Shown in pieces: positions 26,613 through 35,992 of a DNA stretch of 64,000 nt. Position 1 is the stretch's first letter; every line of letters starts with the position of its first letter. The stretch is from Planctomycetota bacterium (GTDB lineage Bacteria; Planctomycetota; UBA8742; UBA2392). The position numbers were made by a program, and so were the translations under genes. The DNA is taken from positions 1,302,001 to 1,366,000 of the forward strand of contig JADJRK010000001.1 in NCBI GenBank assembly GCA_016712285.1, in the 5' to 3' direction. The notes under the pieces were generated by a model. The model saw only the letters and a list, made by a program, of their open reading frames with translations. It was not told where the DNA came from and made no database searches.

Positions 26613-27728
26613 TTAGGGCTTGGCACTTTCATCCAGATAGGCATCCATCTCGGTGATCATCTCGCCCACGCGCGCGTAGCGGTCGTTCGGGTTGCGGGCC
26701 ATGGCCCGCGCGATCAGCCGGCTGATGCTTTCGGGCACCGTCGGATTGGCCTGGCTGGCGGTTCTGGCTTCATCGAACAGCACGCGCTTCATCACGTCGT
26801 ACTGATTATCGCCCTCGAACGGCCGTTGACCTGTCAAGGTCTCGAACAGCGTGACGCCCAGGCTGTAGATGTCTGAGCGCTCCGTGATTTCGTGGCGGCC
26901 GCCCTCAATCTGCTCGGGGCTCATGTACGCGGGCGTGCCCAGGCTGATGCCGGTGGCGGTCAGGATCTGGCTTGTCTTGTGGAACGCGAGTCCGAAATCA
27001 ACGATTTTGACCTGGCCATCACGGCCGATCATGACGTTGCTGGGCTTGATGTCGCGGTGGATCACCCCGTGCTGGTGGGCAAAGGCCACGCCGCGGGCGG
27101 CGTCGCGTACGATTTCGACGCCGTGGTACGGGCCCAGGTGGCCGCGGTCGTGAATCAGCTCGCGCAGGCTGCGGCCGTCAAGGTACTCCATTACATAGTA
27201 GTAGAAGTCTTCTTCCTGGCCGAAATCGAACACGCGCACGATGTTCGGGTGCACCAGGCTGGTGATGGTTTCGATTTCGCGCTTGAAGCGCTCAATATCC
27301 TGCGGGTCGCTGACGGTTTGCAGCGGCAGCACTTTCAGCGCGACGGTCTGGCCGTCGCTGCGGCGCTCGCCCTTGAAAATGATGCCCATGGCGCCGCGCG
27401 CGATCTGGCGCAGTTTGTGGTAGCCGCCCAGCGCCTTGGGGTACATCTCGCTGTGGCGTTCTTTGCCGTCACCTGCACGACCGCTGCTGACAATGCTGCT
27501 GGGCTGGATGTCTTCGGCGATGCGGCGCGACGCCAGCTCAGCGGCCAGAATCCCGATGGCGGCAGCCACGTCGCCGGGCAGAAATCCGCGGCGCGACGCG
27601 GCGGTGCCCATGTCGCGCGCCTCGCCACTGTCAACGGCGTTGAACAGCTCCTCCACCTGGCGTGCGGTGAGCAGACCAGTAATGGAAGCGACGTGTGCAA
27701 ACAATCGGTCGTAGCGGTTCGCGCTCAT
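26613..27728 (-). CDS. Soluble Ser/Thr protein kinase
   Basis: The 371-aa Hanks-type kinase has a ~100-residue N-terminal region (GLLTARQVEELFNAVDSG ... RGFLPGDVAAAIG), similar in pattern to that of the kinase at 6964. The kinase domain at ~105-365 has ARGAMGIIF, VALKVL, HRDIKPSN (~223), VDFGLAF and GTPAYMSPEQ. No membrane helix is present. It starts nine bases after the glycosyltransferase stop, so it is probably expressed with the envelope-glycan cluster and may control it (inference). Confidence 0.93.
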   Translation of the reverse strand: MSANRYDRLFAHVASITGLLTARQVEELFNAVDSGEARDMGTAASRRGFLPGDVAAAIGILAAELASRRIAEDIQPSSIVSSGRAGDGKERHSEMYPKALGGYHKLRQIARGAMGIIFKGERRSDGQTVALKVLPLQTVSDPQDIERFKREIETITSLVHPNIVRVFDFGQEEDFYYYVMEYLDGRSLRELIHDRGHLGPYHGVEIVRDAARGVAFAHQHGVIHRDIKPSNVMIGRDGQVKIVDFGLAFHKTSQILTATGISLGTPAYMSPEQIEGGRHEITERSDIYSLGVTLFETLTGQRPFEGDNQYDVMKRVLFDEARTASQANPTVPESISRLIARAMARNPNDRYARVGEMITEMDAYLDESAKP

Positions 27729-27737
27729 GGATGTGCA

Positions 27738-28961
27738 CTACTTGCGTTTCCCTACCTTGGCTGTCTCAAAGCTCTTGGGCAAGGGTTCATCGTGCAACAT
27801 GAGCGTGTAAACGCGGTTCAAGGCGTTGGCCATGTCTGCGGGCCGGTAGTGTTCCTCAATGTTGGAGTAGCCCGCAAGGCCCATGCGCAGGCGCTCTGGC
27901 GGGTTCTGCACCAGCATCAGGATGCGCTCGGCCAGCACATCGGGGTCGTCCCGGGGCACGATCACGCCGTCAACGCCATCCTCAATCACGTCAAACACCG
28001 CGCCGCCTTCGGTGGCCACGACCGGGCGCCCGTTGGCCATGGCGTGCAGCACCATAATCGCCGCTGCCGGCTGGCGCGTGTCGATCACCGCGACGTCGAT
28101 CGGCTGCCAGATGCTGCTGTAGTCGTACAAACCGTCGACGACGACAATGCGCTGCACCATGCCGCGATCCTCGACCGTTTCGCGCACGGCGCGGCTTTCG
28201 GGGCCTGAGCCCATGATCGTGAACATGGCATCAATGCCGCGCGCCTGCAGTTTCATCGCGGCTTCAATGAAGCAGCGATAGCCGCAGCCCGTGTGCAGGG
28301 GGCCGACCCAGCCGACCACCGGCCTGCGGCGCGTGTTCAACACTTCGTGCTCAAGCGGCTTGCGCTCAGGGTATGCGCAATCCGGGATCAGCGTGGTGCG
28401 GTCGCGTTCAAGGCGGCACTCGTTCAGCAGCGTCGCGCGCACGCCCTGGTCGCTGGCGATATAGGCGTCAAATCGCGTGTCGCCGTCGCGCGGAGTTTCA
28501 CCTTCCTTGATGCCGTGCACGCTGACAGCCAGCGGACACCCGAAGTGATCGGCAATGCGCACGGCACGCGCGGCGTCAGCGGGCGTCACGGCGTGCACCG
28601 AGTCCGGCTCAAAGTCTTCGATTGCATCGCGCAGCTTGTGCCAGCGAAAGTAGCCCAGGCCGCCCTTCTCGGGCGTTTCAAAGTACTCGTCATAGCTTCC
28701 GCTGAGCGTCTCAAGCAGCGGCCCCCCGGGCGATACCAGCAGCACCTTGTCGCCACTGTCGCGCAGCGACCGGATCAGCGAGCGCGTGTAAAGGGTCGTG
28801 CCGTTCAGCTCAAGGCGCGGGGCGCACACCACCACGTGCAGCGCATAGGCCTCGTGCGGAATGCGGTCAGTCTCGCGGCCTTTTTCGCTGGCACCGCGAA
28901 CGCGCGCCGTGTCCCGCCTTGGGCGAGGGGCCTTGTTCCGGTTGGACTCAGGCTCAGGCAT
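27738..28961 (-). CDS. Glycosyltransferase, GT4-like
   Basis: A 407-aa GT-B protein. After a basic, Arg-rich, probably disordered ~38 residues, the N-lobe starts HVVVCAPRLELNGTTLYTRSL. The C-lobe has VVGWVGPLHTGCGYR, FTIMGSGPE and the nucleotide-sugar region VLHAMANGRPVVATEGGAVFDVIEDG, typical of family GT4. The usual catalytic E-x7-E is altered to A-x6-M near this region, so the donor site is atypical. It lies between a kinase and the MsbA-like gene; it likely adds a sugar to lipopolysaccharide or another envelope glycan. Confidence 0.85.
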   Translation of the reverse strand: MPEPESNRNKAPRPRRDTARVRGASEKGRETDRIPHEAYALHVVVCAPRLELNGTTLYTRSLIRSLRDSGDKVLLVSPGGPLLETLSGSYDEYFETPEKGGLGYFRWHKLRDAIEDFEPDSVHAVTPADAARAVRIADHFGCPLAVSVHGIKEGETPRDGDTRFDAYIASDQGVRATLLNECRLERDRTTLIPDCAYPERKPLEHEVLNTRRRPVVGWVGPLHTGCGYRCFIEAAMKLQARGIDAMFTIMGSGPESRAVRETVEDRGMVQRIVVVDGLYDYSSIWQPIDVAVIDTRQPAAAIMVLHAMANGRPVVATEGGAVFDVIEDGVDGVIVPRDDPDVLAERILMLVQNPPERLRMGLAGYSNIEEHYRPADMANALNRVYTLMLHDEPLPKSFETAKVGKRK

Positions 28962-28977
28962 GCAAAGTCCCGCCGCG

Positions 28978-30810
28978 CTATGCGGCTTCCGCAGTTGCGT
29001 TTTCGCCGTGTTGCAGGCGGTACGCGTTGGCGTATGCGCCGTTCAGTTGCATCAGCTCGTCGTGGTTGCCGCGCTCGATGATGCGCCCCTCGTTCAGCAC
29101 CAGGATCATGTCCGCGCCCCGAATCGTGCTAAGCCGGTGCGCGACCGCGAACACTGTGCACTCGTGAATCAGCTCGTCCAGCGCCTTCTGCACTTCGCGC
29201 TCAGACTTCGTGTCCAGGCTGCTGGTCGCTTCATCCAGCAGCAGGATCGGGCTGTGTCGCAGAAACGCCCGCGCAATCGCAATCCGCTGCCGCTGCCCGC
29301 CGCTGATCGCCACACCACGCTCGCCCAGCTTGCTGTCGAGCCCCTTGGGCATGCCCTGGATCTCGGCCCAGATGTGCGCAGCCTGCGCGGCTTTGATGAC
29401 CTCTTCTTCGGTGGCGTCGGGTCGGCCGACCATGATGTTCTCGCGCACCGTCGCGTTGAACAGAAACGTGTCCTGGCTGACGATGGCGATGTTGCGCAGC
29501 CAGCTTTCGGTCTTGAACTCGCGCATGTCCACGCCGTCGACCTTGATAGCACCGGCCGTGGGGTCATAGAAACGCGGGATCAGGTCCATCAGCGTCGACT
29601 TGCCCATGCCGCTGCCGCCGACAAAGGCGATCATCTGCCCGCGCTTGACCTTGAACGTGATGTCGCGCAGCACCGGCCGATCTTTGGCGTACTGGAAGTC
29701 GAGATGATCGAACTCGATCGTCTCAAACGTGTGCGGGGCGTCGATTGCGCCATCTTTGTCGCGCAGCTCGGGCTGGCGGTCCATCAGCTCAAACACCCGG
29801 TCCAGCCCTGCGGTAGATTCCTGCACGCCGTTGAGTGTGTGGCCGATTTTGCGCGCGGGATCGTACAGGAAAATCAGGCCGGCAAAGTACTGCGCAAACA
29901 GGCCAAGCCCGCCCATTTCTTCAAACCAGACTGTCGTCATCACCATGCCCGCACCGAGCAGGGCCGCAGCCATAAGCGTGTTGTACGAGATTTCTACGCC
30001 GAAGCGCGATGAACCCTTGTAGCGCGACACCTTGCGGTCGCGCTGAAACACTTCTTCGGACACGCGCTTGAACTCTTCCCGTTGAGCATTCTCCAGGCGG
30101 TACGACTTCACCACGCGAATGCCGTCAAGCAACTGGTGAAAGAACTGGCCGCTGGCTTCCATCTTCTGGTACTTCTTATGGGTCGCCCGTCGGATCTTCC
30201 CGGCAAACATGATCACGGGCAGCAGCACGATCGGAAACACGATGAACGTGAACAGAGTCAGCAGCGGGCTGGTGTACAGCAGCACCGCCAGCACCGCGAT
30301 AATCGTGATCGGGTGTGCCAGAAACGCATCCAGCAGAATCTGCACCAGCTGGCCGGCAGCCCGCGTGTTGCCGCCGATGCGCGACATCAATGCACCCTTG
30401 CGCTCTTTGTTGAAGAACGCCATTGGCTGCGTCAGTAGCCGACTGACGACCTCGCGCTGCAGGTTGATGACTGTGCTGGCCTTGACCCAGCCCTCGTAAT
30501 AGTGCTTCAGGAACGTGCCAATCGCCATCAGCACAGCGCCGCCGAAAAGCAGTGCGGCGTATGGCCCGAAGCGCTGCACCACTTCCTGCACGTCCGAGGT
30601 GATTTCCGCGTTTGGGTCGGCGACCAGTTCAAAGAACGGCTTGATCACCGCAATGCGCATGCCATAGCCGGCAGCGTAGGAAAGCATGCCCGCGATCACG
30701 AGCAGAACCTGGAACCACTGCGGCTTCAGGAACGGCCAAAGTTGCCGGGCGTAGTACCCGGCACGCCGCAGGCTGACCAAGTCCAGCCGTTTTTGAAGCT
30801 TGTCAGCCAT
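28978..30810 (-). CDS. ABC exporter, MsbA-like
   Basis: The 610-aa half-transporter fuses six membrane helices (~1-330) to an ATPase domain. The latter has Walker A GGSGMGKST (~393), Q-loop IVSQDTFLF, signature ISGGQRQR, Walker B ILLLDEATSSLD and switch AHRLST. MsbA flips lipid A-core across the inner membrane. The neighbours, a GT9 heptosyltransferase and an LPS-kinase-like gene, support that substrate. The ATG at 30810 overlaps the end of the GT9 gene by eight bases. Confidence 0.9.
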   Translation of the reverse strand: MADKLQKRLDLVSLRRAGYYARQLWPFLKPQWFQVLLVIAGMLSYAAGYGMRIAVIKPFFELVADPNAEITSDVQEVVQRFGPYAALLFGGAVLMAIGTFLKHYYEGWVKASTVINLQREVVSRLLTQPMAFFNKERKGALMSRIGGNTRAAGQLVQILLDAFLAHPITIIAVLAVLLYTSPLLTLFTFIVFPIVLLPVIMFAGKIRRATHKKYQKMEASGQFFHQLLDGIRVVKSYRLENAQREEFKRVSEEVFQRDRKVSRYKGSSRFGVEISYNTLMAAALLGAGMVMTTVWFEEMGGLGLFAQYFAGLIFLYDPARKIGHTLNGVQESTAGLDRVFELMDRQPELRDKDGAIDAPHTFETIEFDHLDFQYAKDRPVLRDITFKVKRGQMIAFVGGSGMGKSTLMDLIPRFYDPTAGAIKVDGVDMREFKTESWLRNIAIVSQDTFLFNATVRENIMVGRPDATEEEVIKAAQAAHIWAEIQGMPKGLDSKLGERGVAISGGQRQRIAIARAFLRHSPILLLDEATSSLDTKSEREVQKALDELIHECTVFAVAHRLSTIRGADMILVLNEGRIIERGNHDELMQLNGAYANAYRLQHGENATAEAA

Positions 30811-31900
30811 CCGCACGAGTCCTGGGGCCTACCATGTTATCGGCTGTCATTGCCAGCAATGCCAGCGCCTTTTCAGCAACGCGATCCGGCGCCAGGTCAC
30901 GCATGCACTTGTTGCCCATGCCCGGGCAATGCCGCTTCAGGCACGGCATGAGCTCGCAGTCTCCCGACACCACGTTGGCCGGCTGCCCGTAGGGCCCCGT
31001 GCGACGCGGGTCTGTCGGGCCCAGCACCGCGCACACCGGCGTGCCCTGTGCAGCCGCCATGTGCATCGGCCCGCTATCGCACGTCAGCAGCAGGCTCGAG
31101 ACATCTAGCAGGGCCGCAAGCTGCCGCAGCGAAGTTTTCCCGCACAAGTTCAACGGTTTCGCGCGCGTGCACGCGGCAACAATCCGGCTGCACAGGCTGT
31201 CCATGTCACTGCTGCCGATCAGCACGGGCTGTGTGACGCCGGCTTCTTGCGCGAGGCGGTCCAGCACGGCGGCGAACTTCTCCGGCGGGTAGACCTTGCT
31301 TTCCCAGCGGGCACCTGGGCACACCGCCACCGGCGTTCCTTCCGCAAATCCGGCGTCCTGCAACTGTCGCCGCATGTCGGCGCGCTCAGTCTCGGTGACG
31401 TCCAGGTCCTGGCGCGCCGGCGGGCCGCAATCCAACTCGCGGGCCAGGGCGTCGTAGCGGTCACGCGCATGCACTGGTTGTTCCGGCACCATGACCCGGT
31501 GCGTGTAAAACAGCCACGCGCCTTCGCGGGCTGTGCGCTCCCCCACCCTGACCGGTGCGCCGCTGAGCCAGCCAAACAGCCCGCTTCGAAACAGGCCCTG
31601 CAGGTCCAGCACCGCATCGAACTGCCCGTCTTTCAGTGTGCGCACGAAACTCTTGAGCTCGCCGCGGCCGCTCAACGGCGCCAGCAGGCCCTTAAGGCGG
31701 CTGCGCTCAAAGCCGATCGTGCCGTCCACGCACGAAATCGGCTTGACCAGCGGCTCAAACTGCGTGTTCACCAGCCACTTCAACCGTAGGTCAGGCCAGC
31801 GCGCCTTGAGCGCCCATGCGGTTGCCGCGGCCTGGACAACGTCACCCAGCGCGGATGGTTTGATCAACAGAAGTCGCTTGTGGTTGAGTTCGATCGGCAT
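30803..31900 (-). CDS. Lipopolysaccharide heptosyltransferase family protein (GT9)
   Basis: The 365-aa protein opens with LLLIKPSALGDVVQAAATAWALKARWP, the GT9 signature with the catalytic Asp. It has DLQGLFRSGLFGWLSGAPVRVG, VCPGARWESKVYPPEKFA and the sugar-nucleotide region TCDSGPMHMAAAQGTPVCAVLGPTDPRRTGP. WaaC/WaaF enzymes add heptose to inner-core Kdo. A C-terminal Cys-rich stretch (CELMPCLKRHCPG) matches the family. It implies a diderm envelope with LPS. Confidence 0.93.
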   Translation of the reverse strand: MPIELNHKRLLLIKPSALGDVVQAAATAWALKARWPDLRLKWLVNTQFEPLVKPISCVDGTIGFERSRLKGLLAPLSGRGELKSFVRTLKDGQFDAVLDLQGLFRSGLFGWLSGAPVRVGERTAREGAWLFYTHRVMVPEQPVHARDRYDALARELDCGPPARQDLDVTETERADMRRQLQDAGFAEGTPVAVCPGARWESKVYPPEKFAAVLDRLAQEAGVTQPVLIGSSDMDSLCSRIVAACTRAKPLNLCGKTSLRQLAALLDVSSLLLTCDSGPMHMAAAQGTPVCAVLGPTDPRRTGPYGQPANVVSGDCELMPCLKRHCPGMGNKCMRDLAPDRVAEKALALLAMTADNMVGPRTRADG

Positions 31901-31961
31901 CGTGGCTGTTGACGTTGACTACAACGCGGCAATGCCCGGCGCGCAATCCCCGGTGCGTCGC

Positions 31962-33581
31962 TTACCCAACGCCCTTTTCCATGCGGCTCTTCTCTATGCC
32001 GCGGGTCTGGACCAGCGTGTTGCCGGTGGGCACGCGCCGCGCCTCGTTCAGCAGCGCCTGCGTGTCGAAGTTGTTCAGGCGCAGCACCCGCGCGTAGCTC
32101 CAGACCAGCTCTTTCATCTGGCGTTCGCCGGCGTGTTCCATCACCGTGCGGCCAACGCGGCCCAGGCTGGCCACGGCTTGCGGCCCCAGCGTCGTCGGCG
32201 ACCCGCGGAAGATGTGGTCGGGCGCGGTCAGCATCAGCGTGCGTCGGCCACGCCGGGCACTGGCCACTTGCAGCCCGTCGACCAGCGTCGCGGTTTCCAG
32301 CGGCAGAAAGAAACACCCGAAGCGATGCATCCGCACCAGTTGCCTGCCAAGCTCTTCAAACAGGATGAGAGAGTTATGGTCTTTCTGTGCCGCCAGCGGG
32401 CTCATGGGCCCGGGGATGCGCGCGTACAGCACCATCTCAGGCGCGCGCACGACGCATGCCAGCGGCGACGGCGCCGGCGCGGAGATCGCGTTCAGTTCAA
32501 GCAGCCGCCCCCACAGCGCCTCTAGTTTGCGGCGCTGCATGGCTTCTTCCCCGCGCTCGATCGGGCTTTTGAGCTTCCAGACGCTGCCTTCGCCCAGGCG
32601 CAGCTCGAAGTGCTCGTAGAGCGTATCCACCCACTTTGCGGGGTCGGTCCTGGCAAGCGGCGACTCAAGCTGATCAAGGTCGGTGCCTTCGGCGCGGCGA
32701 TAAATCAGCAGCAGTGTGCCTTCTTTCTGCACGCGCGCGATCACGCTGCTGGCTTCGCTGCACGTGGCGATGCGCAGCGTGTTCAGGTCAAACTGGCGTT
32801 GCGCGCCCTGGCGTTCGATTTCGTGCGCGGCGTCGCTCTCGGGGCTGTCGTCGGCGATCACGTCACGATAGTGGCGCAGAAAACGTCGCCGCGCGCTGGC
32901 CGGCGCGTCGAGAAAGCACAGGCCCAACTGCGCCAAGTTTGCGCGGCGGTCGGCTTCAGGTGGCAGCACGCCCGTGACTTCTTCGCCCGCCAGGTCGATC
33001 ACAAAAAACTCAGCCGGGTTGGCGCCGCGCGGCGGCCGCACCAGAATATTGCGCAGGTGCAGGTCACGATGCAGCAGCCCGGACTTGTGCAGCGTCGCGA
33101 TGAACACTGCAAAGTCGCGCACCAGCCGCCGCAACAGACCCACGTCCTCAAGCAGGCGCTCACCATCGCGTTGCAGGTAACTCTCGAACTCGGTGGCGCC
33201 TGACACTCTTTCCAGCACCAGGTAGTTCACCACCGGCTTGCTGCGGCCGCTGAACAGCCCCACCGCCTTTGCGGTCGAGATTCCGGCTGCGGTCGCGGCT
33301 TGGATCGTCTTGAGTTCGCGTCCCGACGGGCAGAAGCGAAGCGGCGACATGCGCGACATGAAGCTGGTCTCGAATGCCTTGACCAGGTATTCGCCAGCGC
33401 TGGTCTTGATCTCGTAGATTGCCCGCCCCGGCCGCACCCGCAGCGTGCGCCAGCCCGTGGGCTGCGCCAGCGCAAGCTGCAACTCGCGCAGCAGCTTCTC
33501 TGCGGCTTCACCGCCATCCAGCACCTGGCACGTGCCGCAAAGCGGCAGCAGCAAGGCAGGGATGGTGTGTGGGTGGTTCAT
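31962..33581 (-). CDS. LPS-kinase-like protein with active and degenerate halves
   Basis: The start at 33581 (MNHPHTIPALL) is chosen because the sequence before it is pure heptanucleotide repeat. The 539-aa product has a WaaP/InaA-like kinase half: EYLVKAFE with the catalytic Lys, LLHRDLHLRNILV, and FVIDLAG. This is followed by a second ~250-residue half with a kinase-like pattern (WKLKSPIERGEEAMQRRKLE) but no HRD or DFG. Such kinases phosphorylate Kdo or heptose of the LPS core. A tandem kinase/pseudokinase layout is unusual. No Shine-Dalgarno sequence precedes the ATG. Confidence 0.82.
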   Translation of the reverse strand: MNHPHTIPALLLPLCGTCQVLDGGEAAEKLLRELQLALAQPTGWRTLRVRPGRAIYEIKTSAGEYLVKAFETSFMSRMSPLRFCPSGRELKTIQAATAAGISTAKAVGLFSGRSKPVVNYLVLERVSGATEFESYLQRDGERLLEDVGLLRRLVRDFAVFIATLHKSGLLHRDLHLRNILVRPPRGANPAEFFVIDLAGEEVTGVLPPEADRRANLAQLGLCFLDAPASARRRFLRHYRDVIADDSPESDAAHEIERQGAQRQFDLNTLRIATCSEASSVIARVQKEGTLLLIYRRAEGTDLDQLESPLARTDPAKWVDTLYEHFELRLGEGSVWKLKSPIERGEEAMQRRKLEALWGRLLELNAISAPAPSPLACVVRAPEMVLYARIPGPMSPLAAQKDHNSLILFEELGRQLVRMHRFGCFFLPLETATLVDGLQVASARRGRRTLMLTAPDHIFRGSPTTLGPQAVASLGRVGRTVMEHAGERQMKELVWSYARVLRLNNFDTQALLNEARRVPTGNTLVQTRGIEKSRMEKGVG

Positions 33582-33691
33582 GGTTCTACGTTCTGGGTTC
33601 TGGGTTCCGGGTTCTGAGTTCTGCGTTCTGAGGATCCGAGTACGCGGTTCGCGTAGTTCCCCGAAACCCCAAACCCCAAGCCCCAAGCCCT
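33582..33691. repeat. Heptanucleotide repeat tracts (GGTTCTG and ACCCCAA families)
   Basis: From 33582 to ~33633 seven units of GGTTCTG with point variants (GGTTCTA CGTTCTG GGTTCTG GGTTCCG GGTTCTG AGTTCTG CGTTCTG) directly abut the start codon of the LPS-kinase-like gene. From ~33659 to 33691 four units of CCCCAAA/CCCCAAG follow. The rest of the 268-base gap up to 33850 shows no gene. Confidence 0.85.
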
Positions 33692-33849
33692 GTCCCTTGT
33701 TCCGCCTTCCGATCACTGCCCCTTCGACGATCACTGGTCGTCAGCGCCGCCCACCGGCCGCACGCGCGACCGGAACACGAAAGCACTGCTTACACACCCA
33801 GTATGCTCACAGGTTACGAAATGCCGGCTGCGCGGCAAACCCGGTAAAC

Positions 33850-35109
33850 TCAATCGCGCTGCTGCTCGCGAAACACAGCGCGGTAGTCGCGCGCGTCGCC
33901 CTGCGCCCACATCTGCTGCTTCAGCGCGCGCAGCGCCTGCGTGCGGGAAGTCCCGGCCGGCACCTGCACCGCCGTGCCAGCCGCCTGCCGCAACTTTGCC
34001 GCCTCGACCAGCACTTCCAGCGTTGCCTGGGCGTTCTCGGCGGCTGTGAGCAGCGGGGCGGCTTCGCGCACCTGCTGCCGGGTGCGGCGTGCCTGCAACA
34101 GCTCGCCGAAGCAACTCGCGATCTCCATGGCGTCGTTGCGGTCGCGCAGCACAAAGCCGTTCACGCCCTGCACAATGTGCTGGCGCGCGCCGTTTTCGGC
34201 CGAAGTGATCACGGGCGTGCCGCAAGCCAGCGACTCGGTGACGGCGTTGGCGCTGGGGTCGTGCATGGTCGGCAGTACGAACACGTCGGCGGCGGCGTAC
34301 CAGCGCTCCATTTCTGCGCTGGAGGGCAGAAACAACGCGCGGTCGCGGCATTGGGTCTGCTCAAGAATGCTTTCGGCTTGTGCGGTGTCGCCGCGGCCGA
34401 CGCACACGAAGCGGACAAACCGGTCCGAACGCGAGGCGGCGACAAACCCGTTCACCGCCTGCAATAGACCCTTGCGGCGGAAATCCATGCCCGAAAACAG
34501 CATCACCGGCGCGTCGGCGGGCAAGCCGTGGCGTTCGCGCCATGCGTGCCGGTCGGCTGGATCGGCAATGGCGAAGCGCCCGTCAACGCCGTTGGGGATC
34601 ACGCGGACTCTAGACGGGTCAACGCCGTACATGTGCACCACGGCGCGCTTGACCATGTCGCTGTTGGCCACGTACAGGCCGAAGCGCCCGGGCAGAAAGC
34701 ACTCGCGTTCAAGCTTCATCAGTTGCTGCTGGCGCGGGTTCAGCAGCGCGCGGCGGCGCTGGGCAAGGTCGGGGTAGCGGGCCCCCAGCCACGCGCGGTG
34801 CAAGCCGTCGCCCAGGCGCAGCACGTCGCCGGGAAACGCGCGGGCCAGGCACAACACGGCGTCGGCGTCAACCTCGGCGGCTGCTTCACCGGCCCGCTTG
34901 GCGAACCAGCGATGCTTGAACGGGCCCAGAACTTTCGGCCGCGAGACGCCTACCACAGCCATGCCTTGCGCGTCGGCTTGCGCGTGGCGCTGGCAGACGA
35001 CGGTAATCTCGTGCCCCTGCGCAAGCCATGTGCGCGCAAGCTGCACGGCATAGCGCTCGGCCCCGCCGTGGGCTTTGTCAAACACTGTGCGAACGATGGC
35101 AATGTGCAT
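33850..35109 (-). CDS. Glycosyltransferase, GT4 family
   Basis: A 419-aa GT-B enzyme. The N-lobe has RTVFDKAHGGAERYAVQLARTW with the acceptor loop, and the middle has VIPNGVDGRFA and LFSGMDFRRKGLLQAVNGF. The C-lobe has FVLPTMHDPSANAVTESLACGTPVITS; the Glu of the donor-site motif is present (AVTESLACG). This resembles WaaG-type LPS core glucosyltransferases, which fits the neighbours. Acceptor and sugar are not proven. Confidence 0.92.
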   Translation of the reverse strand: MHIAIVRTVFDKAHGGAERYAVQLARTWLAQGHEITVVCQRHAQADAQGMAVVGVSRPKVLGPFKHRWFAKRAGEAAAEVDADAVLCLARAFPGDVLRLGDGLHRAWLGARYPDLAQRRRALLNPRQQQLMKLERECFLPGRFGLYVANSDMVKRAVVHMYGVDPSRVRVIPNGVDGRFAIADPADRHAWRERHGLPADAPVMLFSGMDFRRKGLLQAVNGFVAASRSDRFVRFVCVGRGDTAQAESILEQTQCRDRALFLPSSAEMERWYAAADVFVLPTMHDPSANAVTESLACGTPVITSAENGARQHIVQGVNGFVLRDRNDAMEIASCFGELLQARRTRQQVREAAPLLTAAENAQATLEVLVEAAKLRQAAGTAVQVPAGTSRTQALRALKQQMWAQGDARDYRAVFREQQRD

Positions 35110-35155
35110 GGGATGCCGTTTTCTTTGGGAACTATATCAAGCCACGGCAAAGGCG

Positions 35156-35220
35156 TTCACCACAGAGAACACAGAGACCACAGAGCACTACTCTGCGACC
35201 TCTGTGAACTCTGTGGTGAA
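35156..35220. repeat. Long hairpin with 9-nt-period arms (CACAGAG type)
   Basis: The left arm (35156-35185) is built of CACAGAG steps every nine bases (CCACAGAGA ACACAGAGA CCACAGAG). The right arm (35191-35220) is its imperfect inverted complement, with a 5-nt loop. It occupies most of the gap between the phosphatase and the GT4 gene. Confidence 0.85.
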
Positions 35221-35240
35221 ATGTAGTTCGTCGCCGGGCT

Positions 35241-35693
35241 TCACCGCGGCTTCAAGCGTTGCTCGAGTTCGCGAATGGCGTCTTCCTGCTCTGCGGTCTC
35301 GATGCTGCCGGGGCGGGCCTTGCGCACCTTGGCAATCGCGTCGTCGGGGGTCATGCCCTTGTCCACCAGGTAGCATGCGATCAACGTGCCGGTACGGCCG
35401 ATGCCGGCGCCGCAGTGCACGACGATGGCGCGCTTTTCGTGCCTGTGGAACCTCGCGTGCTCAAGAAAGGTGTCGATGTCGCCAGCCGTGGGCGCGGTAA
35501 AGTCCGGCACCGGCAGGTGCAGCAGCTCAAGGCCATGGCGCGCCAGCTCGCCGGCGTCGGGGGCCACGTTGGTCAGGCTGACCACCAGGCCAATGCCGTG
35601 ATCGGCAAGCCACGGCCAAATCGACTCGGCGCCACGGGGTGGCCGCGCCATGCCCGCGATTTCACCTTCGATTACCCAGGAAAACCCGTTCAC
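35241..35693 (-). CDS. Dual-specificity / tyrosine protein phosphatase
   Basis: The 150-aa protein has the Cys-based phosphatase signature HCGAGIGRTGT (HCx5R) at ~92-102 and an upstream general-acid loop (LPVPDFTAPT, Asp). The size and 'VVSLTN...LPVPD' pattern match small DUSP23/cyclin-type phosphatases. It is the first gene of the envelope-glycan cluster and might reverse the action of its kinase or act on an inositol or glycan phosphate. Substrate unknown. Confidence 0.9.
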   Translation of the reverse strand: MNGFSWVIEGEIAGMARPPRGAESIWPWLADHGIGLVVSLTNVAPDAGELARHGLELLHLPVPDFTAPTAGDIDTFLEHARFHRHEKRAIVVHCGAGIGRTGTLIACYLVDKGMTPDDAIAKVRKARPGSIETAEQEDAIRELEQRLKPR

Positions 35694-35790
35694 GCGAACA
35701 CTCTAATCGCGATTACGCCCGGGACAATCGCGAAGAACGCACGGGCAGCATGGCGCAAGAGATGAGGGCATGTGCGCTCCCCGGAACTAG

Positions 35791-35904
35791 TTCGCCAGCG
35801 CAGAGGTGCAGATTCTGTTGGCGCAGAATTCAGTGATTCCGTTGTTCTCTCCGCCCTACTGGCCTCGCTACAATGGCTCCTGCGAGCGAGGCGTGGGCTG
35901 TCTC
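35791..35904 (+). pseudogene. Remnant of a DDE (rve-type) transposase
   Basis: After a stop codon, the plus frame reads LAQNSVIPLFSPPYWPRYNG then SCERG. This matches the end of the integrase core in IS3/IS481-like transposases (SPPYxPxYNGxxER), including the catalytic Glu position. The match breaks off where the palindrome at 35910 starts. No start, no DDE Asp residues and no inverted terminal repeats remain. It marks past transposon activity at the island edge. Confidence 0.6.
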
Positions 35905-35909
35905 ACGGT

Positions 35910-35959
35910 CCGTAAAGTGGTCTGGCTCCGCGAAGTTGCGGTGCCTGACCACTTTACGG
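35910..35959. repeat. REP-like palindrome 1 (AAGTGGTCWGGCWC)
   Basis: Two 22-nt arms (35910-35931 and 35938-35959) pair except at two positions and enclose a GAAGTT loop. The arms begin CCGTAAAGTGGTC and continue T/A-GGC-T/A-CCGC. The two mismatch positions are the same as in palindrome 2, so both belong to one family. Confidence 0.85.
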
Positions 35960-35992
35960 CGGCAAGTGAACGAGCGAACGGGCTCACACGAG

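Noticed and set aside
26892..28208. 438-codon plus-strand frame across two minus genes
   Set aside because: It spans a kinase and a glycosyltransferase gene in antisense and has no recognisable domain.
33592..33734. N-terminal extension of the LPS-kinase-like protein through the repeats
   Set aside because: It would translate heptamer repeats into GLGLGVWGFG and TQNSEPGTQN peptides, a pattern of spurious translation.
35156..35220. Adapter or vector contamination suspected from the CACAGAG repeat
   Set aside because: The sequence is an imperfect fold-back between two envelope-cluster genes of normal composition, and similar forms with other words occur elsewhere in the window.
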